Source: Artemisia argyi (lineage: Eukaryota; Streptophyta; Magnoliopsida; Asterales; Asteraceae). From it: a stretch of DNA of 64,000 bases. A program made the position numbers and the translations under genes. Location: contig CM060681.1 of assembly GCA_030686995.1 (NCBI GenBank), forward strand, positions 162,217,333-162,281,332, written 5' to 3'. The notes below the pieces were generated by a model. The model had not been told where the DNA came from. It saw only the letters and a program-made list of their open reading frames with translations, and made no database searches. This document shows positions 12,528-23,700 of the stretch, one piece after another. Each line of letters opens with the position of its first letter. The first letter of the stretch is position 1.

Positions 12528-14247
12528 TCATGGGCTAGGCATTTGCACCTTGTCCTTTGTCACCTCAGGCTCACGATCCACTACCTTTGGAGGAGAAGGA
12601 GAAGAGGTAGTAGGAATCGTGGGTTCATCATATGAAGCACCACTTCGTGTTATGATCGCCTTAGCATCACCCCTCGGGTTAGCGATCGTGTTGCTCGGTA
12701 AAGTAGTACCTGAGCCCGATGGTCGATCATTTAAAGACTTCTTGATGTCAGAAATCTGGCTGACCAGCAACTTGTTCAACTCTTCTTGGGACTTCATGAA
12801 TTGCTTTAACAACTCATCAGATGAAGGCCCGGTTGGAACAATGGCTTGATTCGGATTAGGAAGATTTTGAGCTCGATTGTTCGGATTGGGGCCTTGATTG
12901 AAATTTCCTTGGTTTTGATGATGGAAATTCCCTTGATTCTGGTGATTGTTTCCATGAAAGTTCCCGGGATTGAAATTACCCTGACCTTGATTCCGGTTAA
13001 AGTTTCCTTGATTTTGGTGTTGGAAACCTTGGTTTTGATTTTGGAAACCGTGACCCTGATTGAAGTTACCTTGGTTTTGATAACCTTGGTTCACTCTATT
13101 TTGATTTTGGCCACAGTTTTGGACATTTTGGTTTTGATTAAAACCGGGAGGTCCAGGATAATGGTGAGGACGATAGTTCGGGTCCATAGAAGGGCGATAT
13201 TGATTTCCTCGTTGATTGTGGGACCCGACAACAGCATTAGCTTCATATGGAGTACCATCAGTAGCTGTGCAATTGTAGTAGGCATGCAGCCCACCACAAG
13301 TCACACAGACTTCCACTTTTTTAACCTCAGCAGGGGGAGGATGTTGTGGAAATGAAACTTTCTTTGTTTGGGCGAGAACCAAAGCTTGGATCGCTTCAGT
13401 GAGCTTGTCAAGCTTAGCATCCGTGCTAGATTGACCCACAGAAGATGAAGAAGAAGGACCTGCATTAATTTGAGAAACAATCGGTTTGCTTCGTGTAGAG
13501 CGGACCTTAGACTTGTTTTCTATGATCTGTAAAGCTTCTTTTGTGGTTCTACTCAAGAAATTACCCCCCCGCGGAGGCATTGAGAGAATCCTGATCAGCT
13601 TGGCGCACACCATTGTAGAAAGTATCGAGTTGCATCAACTCGGAGAAACCATGATGTGGACACTTGCGAAGTAATTCTTTGAAACGATCCCACGCTTCAC
13701 CAAAAGATTCATCGTATTTTTGAGTGAACTTGGTGATTTCGTTCTTAAAACTCGTGGTCTTGGAAGGTGGGAATAATTCATTCACAAATTTTTTCACAAG
13801 ATCTTCCCATGTCTCAATAGATCGTGGATGTTGTTTTTCAAGCCAAATCCGGGCTTGTCCCTCCAGGGAGAATGGGAAGAGAAGAAGTTTGATTGCTTCA
13901 CACGGGACATTTTTGTACTTGATGGTCGAAGTGATTTTATTGAACCATCGAATGTGAGCATGAGGATCGTCCTTCTCAAAACCATAGAATTGACTTGAGG
14001 TTACAAGATTGAGTAACCCGGTTTTGAGCTCAAAATTATCAGCCACGATGGCTGGAACAACAATGGCATCTCCGTAACCCTCGATGGGTGCTTGGAGAAG
14101 CTCACACATGGGGCGGTCTTCCGCCATGGTGACAGTGGGTGTGACAACAGTACGGATCTCAGATCCGACTGTTGGTGCAGAACGTCTACGAGGTTTCCGG
14201 ACAAGCTCACGTAATGGGCTAGTGGATCTTGAAGAACTAGTGCGCAT
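12528..14247 (-). pseudogene. Athila gag, broken by a frameshift
   Basis: Capsid/nucleocapsid polyprotein of the element, in two frames. The first (14247-13561, 228 codons) holds the retrotransposon gag core: HAHIRWFNKI, LFPFSLEGQARIWLEK, WEDLVKKFVNELFPPSKT. The second (13613-12528) holds a CX2CX3HX4C zinc knuckle (CVTCGGLHAYYNC) and a long Asn/Gln/Gly/Phe-rich segment (NQGNFNQ-type repeats, plus strand about 12850-13190). The two overlap at a run of seven C (13564-13570 on the plus strand), where one base has evidently been gained or lost. The second frame stops at TGA 12528-12530 and the same frame then continues into pol. Long plus-strand ORFs here are shadows of the repetitive coding. Confidence 0.92.
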
Positions 14248-14524
14248 GCACTAGGGATAAAAACTTTTTGGACAATATTTTTGGTATCGTCCCGTAATCT
14301 AAAATTGTTTTTCTTTAAGAATCACCTTAAAAGAAAACCGAATCAGAAAACATTACGATATGTTTTGCTGTTTTTAATTTTTTTGGTGTTTTAACACTTT
14401 AGGAAAAGTGTTAATGACTTTTTTATGTTTTGATTTTGAAAATTTACACAAGTGGTGGTATTTGTACAGTGAGTGAGGTGAGATAACACTAATCTCAAAA
14501 GACGCTGCATAAACGCGCACACCT

Positions 14525-14544
14525 CCCCGGCAGCGGTGCCAAAA
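14525..14544 (-). other. Athila primer binding site (tRNA-Asp type)
   Basis: On the minus strand TTTTGGCACCGCTGCCGGGG lies two bases inside the 5' LTR. It resembles the TGGCGCCGTTGCCGGGG site of Athila/Tat elements, complementary to the 3' end of tRNA-Asp, with a couple of mismatches. The 270 bp between it and the gag ATG (14247) is untranslated leader. Confidence 0.8.
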
Positions 14545-14546
14545 TT

Positions 14547-17135
14547 TGATTGGTGCTAAACCGTCAACTTATATTGACCAAAGAATGGTCAACAAAGTCA
14601 AGAAGCCTAGAAACAATCTCCGGGTAATATAAGGTATCACCAGGTCGTTAAATCCTGACAAGGTGTGAATTGTGACTGAGCGTGCTTTGTGATCGGGTGT
14701 TTATTCACAAAAAAGGTTTGTTGTGAGAATTATTTGGAGATTATTAACAAAAATAGCTTAGGAAAGCTATGTGATTGATTACTGAAACTTAGATTGAGAA
14801 CCCAACGGAGGAGTTGAATGACACCAAATTGGGTCAATGGGACCCACTGGAATGGTCACAATGAACCACCAAAGTTGGTGGTGTGACTGAATTGCTGGTG
14901 CTCAGGGCAACAGCCTTGCCCTGCAAGTATCGTCCAAGGGCAATTTGGTCAATAAGAAAAAATTATAAAAATGCAACAAGTGTGGAAATAACAAGTTTTG
15001 CTGGTAGACAATACTTACAACAATTCTCAGAACCTAAAACAAACCACAAAATTCACAATAATTCAAGCCATTTTTGGAAAAATCTGAGATTCAAACTTTT
15101 GACTTTTTATGAAACTCTGAGATTTGACATATGTGAACTTCAACCACTGATTTACTGACTTAGAATGTTATGTTAAGCAGTAATATGACCAATTTAAGTT
15201 GTAATACACACTTATGAATAAAGTTAATTGGTTTTGGACTCCAAAGATCACCACAGTTAACTGTGGTGATGATTTCCTTGTGATTTTGACTTTTGCTGAG
15301 TTTAAGACTCAGAAATTGGTCACTTTGACCCTAAAATAACCCAAGTAACTGAATGAAACACAGAGTTTTATTGTAAGGCCACTAGAATACCTCAAACAAG
15401 TTACAACCAAACACCCCTTAACAGAACAGATGAGAGGATTTTCAATATGTAAAGGTATTTTGGCTTATGAACTCAGTTGATGCTTATTTGAGATGGTAAA
15501 TGAGGTCTTTTTAAACACAAATCAGTCACTAGAAACAACTTTAACCCATAAAGTATAACTTGCACTTGTTTATCAGTTAAGTTAAAAATATGAAGAGAAA
15601 TGATTACAATTCTAAACCAACAACTAAATCCTATCAATTAAGATATATTAAGTTGAAATAAACACAAACACATTACAATTAGCAACTACACTACAAATGA
15701 CAGATTAAAACAGTAAAGGTAAAATGGGAGCCAAAAACTCACAATGTGCTTTCCAAGCAAACCATTGAGATCAAGAACCACAAGAACCAATCCTATTGCT
15801 TACCAATAAGTACTAACCCACTGCCATCCCATATTCACAGTGCTCCTTGCTTATTCAACCCTTGTCCATGATTTTTTATTTATTTTGATTTTTCTTAATT
15901 ATTTTTAGTATTTATGGAAACTAAGTTTAGGATGTTAACACAAGCTTGTAAAGCTTATAGAACCTTGTTTTCTGAGTCTATATGAGATTATGAATAGATT
16001 ATACAAACATTAGAACCTTAAATCAACACTTGAAATATTTTAATGGAACTTGAAATATTGCTTTCATTGATTTAAAACTAAGTTACAAAGGAAAGTTAAA
16101 ACATTTCTAAAACTAAAATTACAATATTACACACATTACAAGGCTTCTATAAGCTTAATATATATATTCGACATAAAAATAAGATACGTCTCCTCCCACA
16201 TGGCTTCCTTGTCCAAAATGAGAGTCCCAAAGTGCTCCATGTTGACTCTTGACCAAATCCCATCCATCAATTTAAGCTTTGATCAATCTTGACCCTTGAT
16301 TGCCATTTTCCCGCCAAAACTGAGATAGGGCAAATATGAGCGGAACTGGTGGGGTGTATTTATTGTGGTGGTGTGGGTTGGTGTAGTAGATGAGGGGCAT
16401 TAATTGTGGGGGGCTGTGGTGAAAAAGGTGAGAGGAGGGGGGGGGGAACACAGGCCTGGTTTTGTAGGATACGGTTGGGGGGAAGAAGGAGTTGACTGGG
16501 TGTTTGACCCGGTTGACTGTTTGACCCTGCGTTGGATTTATTATAAAATGGGATGGGCTGGGATGGTTTGGGCCTGGGTGGTTTTTTGGGTTGGATTTGG
16601 TTTTGGGTAAAATAATAAGAAAGGGTCCGGTTGGTATTTAGTGTAACAAGGACCATTTTTTTAATTTCCCAAAACTTAAGGACTGATTTTATAATTTTCC
16701 AAATTGTTTCCAAGGACCAAAAATGTTATAAATCCAAAGTCCAAAAACCATTTTTGCCATTTTCCAATTTTCAAAATTTCCCAAGGACCTATTTTGCCAT
16801 TCTTGAAATCTCAGGGACCAAACTTGTAATTTTGGAAAACTTATTACCCAAGTGTAATTTTTTTATGATTTTTGACTTTCAAAACCTTGGGTTGACTTTT
16901 CCTTTCAAAATAAATGCATAGGGACTAATTTTGACAAGTTTTGAAACTTGGGAGACTGAAACTGCCAATATTGCAAACTTTGTACGTTTTTTCTTTGTTT
17001 TTGCACATTTTGCATTTAAAACACATAAAACACAATCCCTGGGTTAATTTAAGTATTTTGATATCTTTTTGATTGTTTTTGTATGTTTTGGCAGTTTAAA
17101 TACGTCAAAAATGATGAGTGTTTGAGCACTCATCA
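14547..17135 (-). repeat. Athila 5' LTR with internal deletion (2.6 kb)
   Basis: Matches the 3' LTR but lacks about 1.1 kb. At the breakpoint (14796-14814) it carries GAGAACCCAACGGAGGAGT, identical to 9936-9954 in the element's own RNase H region. It also differs by a roughly 25-bp deletion near 16053 and an extra partial duplication of TGTTTGACCCGGTTGAC near 16500. Otherwise only scattered substitutions separate the LTRs. Confidence 0.92.
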
Positions 17136-18980
17136 ATATTTTACACATGCTTTAAACTCTAAAAACAAACTAAAAAACAAGCCCTAGGTAGATTTACAAA
17201 ACTGAAAATTCAAACAGCTTGGGAAAACGAATTGGAAATAAAACTCAGTGAATCTTGGATTTTAGGGAATAAGATAGGATTGTGGAGCTATGTCTTGTGG
17301 TCTTTTTTCCGTGAGGCTCATCTCATAACTCATCCGAGTGAGTAAATTAGAGCTAAAACTGTAAAACATGTTGAAAACTGCACATCAGATTTCATTTGGA
17401 AAATGCTTATAGTTCTGTTCATTTTTGGAACTCAGCCCAGTTTTATGAAATTTAGCTAAGAAATAAACTTAAACGTAGCCAAAAACCCCACGTCCAACGG
17501 AATTGTAGAACTCAACTTATGGTCGTTTATGCGGGACTGCAGTTGGCTGTCAAAAACAGCTTTGGACTTATAAGTATATATTATTAATTTGACACAGGAC
17601 ATGAGATATTAAAGACCATGATACCTCTAAATTTATAAATACTTTTAAATACTCTTCCAAAGACATAAGAACCAACTCATAACGATTTACGGGTTAGAAA
17701 TAACGTAGACATTAAAACGAGATAACTAGATTCATATAAAAAATTAACGTTAATGATTAGTAGTGTTTAAAAACACTTGACCACGTTTATATAAAAACCG
17801 AAGTGGTAGAACCATTATTGGAAAACGACTTACTTACCTTTCTATAATATTATATATGACCCAGGCGTAATGATTTCCGGAATAGGTGAATTAATAAAAA
17901 CTATATAAACCCGAACATAGAGTAACTTGTTAATAGGGTTTGTTATTGTTTTCAAGACTTAATATAAAATTTAGACTTTCACATTTTTGTAAACTTACAA
18001 AAATGTGTACAATTTCAAAAGTATATAAATACTTTTTAAAAGTTTTTTCATACGTTTCACTATATATATAAACCCAGGACGCGATTGTTATATATTTTTA
18101 GGTCGTCATTAAGTTTAGGACTTCTCGATACACTTCATATCATTGTGACCTATCACTATCATATCGGGGAGTTCGTAGCCCCAATTTTACTCGTTTAATT
18201 ATTTTATAAACTCCTTGGGGTGGATACATGCTCGTTTTACTTACATATTATACTCATTTACATGAAACATTTTACTCTGTTGATGAAACACTCTACTTAT
18301 TTATTGAAACATATTACTCGTTTTACTTAAACACACAGTTTGTTTTTACATACGGACACAAGTGCACAAAATATTTCCAAATTTCTAAGTTAGGAATCGT
18401 TAAATTACTACCTATTATACTGGTGAAATCAATTACTACCAGCTGTAATGGTGAAATCAATCAAATTACTAAATATACTGGTCAAGGAAATTACAACCGA
18501 ATATATCGATGAATCAAACATCGAGTCTTGTGGTCCGAACTTAACATTCACATTTATCAATGTGAACTTATATGTGGACCTAAGATGTTATGAATTTTGT
18601 ATGGGCAAGATTTAGGATTAGGTTGACATATACTTGTCTTACATATAAAGGTTTCATCTTATTTACTATAAACCTATGAACTCACCAACCTTTGTGTTAA
18701 CACTTTTAGCATGTTTATCTCAGGTCAGTAAGGCGATAGCTAGAGATTGGAGTATAAGAGTCTTTTTGCGTATTTTGAAGACTCAACCATTCAATAATAC
18801 TTTAAAACATTTATGTATATATATGATTCTCTTAGACCTCTCATGTTGTAGATTTTATTTATCGAATGGATTCTTTCAAAACGTCTTATTTAGAGTTCGT
18901 TTTCTATAACCTGTACTTTATGCTATGAAGTAACACCTTAGTGACACTATCTTCCCCTACGATATTTTGGGCGTGTTACA

Positions 18981-19086
18981 ATTCAATCTGGTAACTAAAA
19001 TGCTGCTATTATGTTTATGGGATTTAAGCTTTTTGCTTTTTGTATGTAATGATTAAGTATTGATATATTTATTTAATGTAATGATA
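18981..19086. other. Intron-like sequence before the SecA fragment
   Basis: AT-rich, T-rich sequence ending ATACAG, a plausible splice acceptor, directly before the first SecA-like exon. No other feature seen. Confidence 0.35.
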
Positions 19087-19418
19087 CAGTAGAGGCATTT
19101 GTTGTTGTTCGTGAAGCTGCAAAAAGGAAGCTTGGTGTGCGTCGTTATGATGTGTAGGTCTGTTTCTTTAAGTGCTTATACTTGTTGTAATTTAAGAGTA
19201 TGAACACAAGTCATATAAAATTTGAATGTGTTAATTTGTTTGATGAAACGCGGAACTAAGTTAATTAAATGATTATAGTTTGGCATAGAAATTGCTAGAT
19301 TATTAGTGGTGCATCCTTAATGATGGGTCTATTGCTGAGATGAAAACTAGAGAAGGGAAAACATTGGTTTCTACATTGGCTGTGTATCTTAATGCCTTGA
19401 CATGAGAGGGTGTTCATG
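19087..19418 (+). pseudogene. secA: SecA translocase gene fragment (two exons)
   Basis: Two exon-like blocks match the nucleotide-binding region of SecA, the ATPase that drives preproteins across the bacterial membrane or, in plants, the thylakoid membrane. Block 1 (19087-19157) reads EAFVVVREAAKRKLG. Block 2 (19299-19418) reads [19 protein letters not shown]. They are separated by an intron-like 140 bp with a GT donor at 19158 and an AG acceptor at 19298, so this is a DNA-level copy, not a processed one. It is dead: a TAG stop (19155-19157) where SecA has Gln, a one-base frameshift near 19317, the Walker A glycine replaced by Arg (KTREGKT), and a TGA where Gly is expected (LT-stop-EGVHG). 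No further SecA exon was found before or after the adjacent CACTA element. Confidence 0.85.
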
Positions 19419-19613
19419 GTATGAGTATTATTATACATATGCATATAAGAGGGTGTTTGGGATTGTTTATTTAAATGTTAATATACTTAGTTTGAGTGTT
19501 ATATAGAGGTGCTTATTTAATTAGGTGCTTATTTATATGTCGTGGGCAATGGATACATAGTTTCACTACAAAAAAAAGTTGATTGTTCACGTTTATTTCT
19601 TCACGCCTGAGAG

Positions 19614-19733
19614 AAAAGATGTAGTTTTAGTTGTCCTTTTTACACCCAAATAAGCGTGTATAAAATATAAAACAAAAGATGTAGTTTTAGTTGTCCTTTT
19701 TACACCCAAATAAGCGTGTATAAAATATAAAAC
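19614..19733. repeat. Perfect 60-bp tandem duplication in the CACTA 5' end
   Basis: The blocks 19614-19673 and 19674-19733 are identical; each contains one TAAGCGTGTATAAAAT subterminal motif. Their identity indicates a recent duplication that raised the number of putative transposase-binding sites. Confidence 0.9.
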
Positions 19734-21035
19734 ATTAGTACACCCTTAGAAGGGTGTACAAATTTAAAAAAAAAAAAAGATTTACCATTAAAAGCATGTA
19801 TTAGTACACACACAGAAGCGTGTACAAATTTAAAAAAAATGATTAAACTATTAAAAGCGTGTAGTTTTTTTTAACCTTTTTATATAAAATATCACTTTAC
19901 TTTACAAAATCCCCAAATTCCATCACTTTACTAATTCCACTATAAAAAACAGATATTTTTTAAAAATTCCCAAATTCCTCACTTTACTATTCCATCGTCT
20001 TCACTAATAAATCGTTCAAATCGTTAATAAGTAGCTGGTATAATTCATCACCCCAAATATGAATCCTAAATCATTCAAATCGAGTTAATCAGTTGCAGCA
20101 GAGCTTGTTAACGCTGAAGCTAGGGTTTGAGTTGCAGAAGAAGCTAGGGTTTGAGCGATTATATTCAAATCAGTCCATTTGCAGCAGAAGCTAGGGTTTG
20201 AGCGATTCGGCAGGTAGTTGACGCGGTCCATTTGCAGCAGCTAAGGTATAAACTATTTCTATGGAGTTTTATAGCTGATTAGTTATAAGTGAAGCTTATT
20301 GGTTTAATAGCTGATTATTTATGGTTCGCACTTATGGAGTTTTATAGTTGATTGTTTGTTTGTATGCTCATTTTTATTTCGTACACCAACTGTTCGATGA
20401 AATGTCTTTTCATGAAAATTGTTTGATTCAAATGTGATATATACATGGGAGGACAAGTCTTTGACTCGCGGGTATCCCCGTGACCATTTCCGATGCCACC
20501 TTCAAATATGTAAGGAGGTCTAGTGCGTTACCTATGGTCGTCGTTAAATGTGATATAGACTATGTACATTGAAAAATGCTCAATCAGTGAAGTGTCTTTG
20601 ATTTTTAATCTGCTTAATACTAGTTCAATTGCTCTGAGATTTGGCCCATTAGAGATAATCAAATTGAGTAATTCTATGGCAGGATTGGATTTTGTTGTTG
20701 TTGCTTGCGAGATGCTTATTTCAGGGTCAGATAAATTGATGATCATAAACGCTTCGTTTTTATGTGAAACATCAAACACCATGTGTTAGGGGGTGGTGTT
20801 TGTTTCGGCTTATATAGGTAGTTCATAGCTTATTTGGTTTTGGGCTTATGTTTTATAAGCTCAATTTTGCTTATGTACGAAACAGTTTAAAAAGCAAAGA
20901 TGTAATAAGCATTCTTGATAAGCGAGTTAAAGTACAGGTTAATGGTGTGTTATATAATAGATGTAATGGCTAAAACATGCTACGGCTGCTACACTGGTTC
21001 CTCACTTCTTTGGATCATGAAGTATGATAAGTTGA

Positions 21036-21185
<150 letters not shown>

Positions 21186-22539
21186 TAATAGATGATAAAT
21201 ATTTCATATCTATTGTTTAAGCCCATCTGTCATGCCTTTTTGTTCTCAAATTCAAGTTGGTTTAAGCGAAATTAATGAGTGTGAAACTAGAATAGTGATT
21301 TGCTTATTTTACTTAGCAGATACAATACATATTACCTTGACAGGATTGGGTATTGCTGATGTATTTGTATACTTATTTTTATCTTTATGGAGTCTTAATT
21401 ATGTCACTACCAAGTCAATGGACACATATATGAAATATTATAAAGTTTATGGATATCAAAATGGCGGAAATTTTACCAGAATATCAATGTTTTTATATAT
21501 TCTACGGTCTAAGGTATGCAGCTGCTAAAATGCTCTTATTGCATCGTGTGTTTCATGTATTTCAATCATTTAGCTGTTTGGTTGGTTTCATTGCTAGTCA
21601 TGCATTGGGCTGAGTAATCTGGATTACTTGGATATTACTTGCTAATGGGTGTCTTATAATTTCATTAGCTCCAAAAATTATTTCACAAAACAGTTTGCAA
21701 TTCAAGATATAGCATAATCTTATAATTTTGCATTTAGTTGTTAGTAATTGCATGTTTCTAGTTCATTTGGTCCATAAGACACTGTTGCATTCATAGATTT
21801 TTGTTTAAACTACTTATGCACCTTTACTTCTTTCAAAATTGCATCAGCAGCCTGCTGTCTCATATACTTTTTTTCAAACCACTTTCTAGCTTAAATACTT
21901 GTCCATTTTGCTTAATTATTTCTTTTTCATAATCTCTAATTGCTTAAATCCATCTATTTTCAGTTTATATGCCATAGCTTATAGGTCTAGTAGCTTAAAT
22001 TTTTGCTTGAACTTGCTCATTTGTCTGATTTCAATATCTGCACTTGTAATATCTGTCCTGTGTAGCTTCTTTTACAGCCTTGTTTTCAGCTTAATTATAA
22101 TCATTAAGGTCTGAATTTGGTTCAAAACTAGCCTGTAGTATAAGCTATATTTATTTGATTTTGGTTTGCCCTTTTGAGCCTGTTAAGTTGCCTAGATCAT
22201 GTATGCTAGTTGCCCTTTAGTCCACTGTTTACCTCAACATGTCCCCTTTTGTCTTTGCTAATTTAGTGGTTTTTAGCTCATATACACTGCTTATTTTAGA
22301 TTGTAATTGCTCATTTAGTTTCCACTTAATGCCCTTTAGCTTATGTTCCCTTAGGATAGCTTGTTGCAGCTTTTAATAGCTTTTAGGATCTCTTATTTTA
22401 CCTTAGTATTAGCTTTAGTATATGAACCTCTAGCGTTTAATTAGGTGATGTTTAATTAGCTATACAAAACATCTGATGAATTGTTTATATGTTTCGATAT
22501 CTTGTTTTTCTTAGTTGCCTTGTCGTTTTCTGCTATCTA

Positions 22540-22800
22540 TCTGCAGATTAGAGACAAAAGATTGGAGCTTGTTGCTTAGGAGCTTGATGAAGACAAAAGA
22601 TTGGAGCTTGTTGAAGACGAGTTAGAAGAAGATTTTGTTAGAAACTTTGTAATCAGATTATGGATTTTATTGGATTTATTGCAGATTTGTGATTTGTGAT
22701 TTGTGTAATCAGATTATGGATGTTATATTGAAAAAAATACAGATTTGTGATTTGCAGATTTGTGATTTGTGATTTGCTGATTTGTGATCAGATTATGGAT
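22540..22800 (+). repeat. Short tandem repeats inside the CACTA element
   Basis: GACAAAAGATTGGAGCTTGTTG occurs twice with 28 bp between (22552-22612). It is followed by many copies of the GATTTGTGATTT motif and two near-copies of GTAATCAGATTATGGAT (22650-22800). A preceding CTGCAG could be a splice acceptor for a small Glu/Asp-rich exon, but no protein was recognised. Confidence 0.55.
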
Positions 22801-23136
22801 TCAAAAAATACACGTATCAATTGCAAAAATTGTGTCTGGCATGTGTGGTCCATTTTCACATATAAAAAGGTGTACTTTTATCATTTCTACACGCTTTTTA
22901 GTGTGTAGAGTGATGATATGTTGTAGACATATAAAAGTGTGTACTTTTGTAACAATTTCTACACGCTAATTAGTGTTGACTTTTGTATGTTTGTTGACAA
23001 AAAAATGTGTGTATTAATTTGTGACGCACATATCCTACACGCAAAACTGAGGGTGTACTTTAATTTTTTACACACTTCTAAATGTGAAAATATAAGAATA
23101 TAATAGTGTAAAATGAGGTGCTTTATTGTAGTGTTT

Positions 23137-23700
23137 CATTGGTGGAAAATATAGGTTATTGAGTTCAATGACAATTTACTGAACATGTTGAGTCCACCCT
23201 TAAGCAGGTTTTAATGTTCATTTTAAGTTTAAAATTATATTTTCAAAACCCCTTGGGTGAAGGGCCTATTAGATGGGGACTGGTAGTGAGTACATTAAAC
23301 TATTTAGCAGCTTTCGAATTATTTGACCCATTCCCAATACCATATTTTTTTAGTGTATGTTAAACTATTTAACCCATTTGAGAAGATTACGATCCCAAAA
23401 TACACTCTTGCCATACATTTATTAGATATACGTAAAAAATGCATGGTTTTGGGGCATTGTATAATGGTGCTGCATCATTTTTTTCTTGGGCTCACAGCCC
23501 TAATGTTGTCACAGGTTACAAAGACTTTAAAGGCTGCTTGGACACTTTTATTTGGTATTTCATACACCTTATATGTGTTGCACATTTAGCAGACGAAGGC
23601 GGAAGCCAATCAACTAAAAGGGCAGTCTTTTAATCTGAAACAATTGAAGGAAAAAAGAAGCAAACACATGTAAGTTATGTTGTTTTCTACATAAACAAAA
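23137..23700. other. No recognised feature
   Basis: Between the CACTA element and the solo LTR. It contains a 64-codon ORF (23439-23633; GALYNGAASFFSWAHSPN) that might be an exon remnant but resembles nothing I can name. Confidence 0.3.

Larger units (their letters stand above)
3858..17135 (-). mobile_element. Athila-lineage Ty3/gypsy LTR retrotransposon
   Basis: Complete structure on the minus strand: 5' LTR (14547-17135), tRNA-Asp-type primer site, gag, protease-reverse transcriptase-RNase H, integrase, noncoding 3' region, polypurine tract and 3' LTR (3858-7568). ATATT is present at both outer edges (3854-3858 and 17136-17140), consistent with a 5-bp target duplication if the LTR end is read one base inward. 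Domain order (integrase after RNase H) defines Ty3/gypsy. The protease motif ADLGASINLMP, the long LTRs and the absence of a chromodomain fit Athila. The coding region has one in-frame stop and at least three homopolymer frameshifts, so this copy is not autonomous. It interrupts an older Tekay-like LTR. Confidence 0.92.
2816..18980 (+). repeat. Del/Tekay-like LTR, split by the Athila insertion
   Basis: The left part (2816-3857) begins TGTAGTAACC after a purine-rich TTTAATTGGGCGAGAC tract that could be a polypurine tract. The right part (17136-18980) ends GGGCGTGTTACA, a terminus I associate with Tekay chromovirus LTRs. A pyrimidine-rich leader (3440-3510, CTCTCCTCCCTCCTCC) fits the R region. 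Joined, the LTR would be about 2.9 kb. No target duplication was found (GAGAC before, ATTCA after), so it is more likely one end of an element than a solo LTR. Coding regions were not recognised on either side. Family assignment is inference. Confidence 0.5.

Noticed and set aside
12846..13355. A 169-codon plus-strand ORF rich in Ile, Leu and Val
   Set aside because: Exact shadow of the Asn/Gln-rich gag segment on the minus strand; the hydrophobic composition follows from the repeated codons.
20528..20789. Overlapping ORFs on both strands (84 and 75 codons) inside the CACTA element
   Set aside because: No recognisable motif on either strand; could be captured exon sequence, but cannot be supported.
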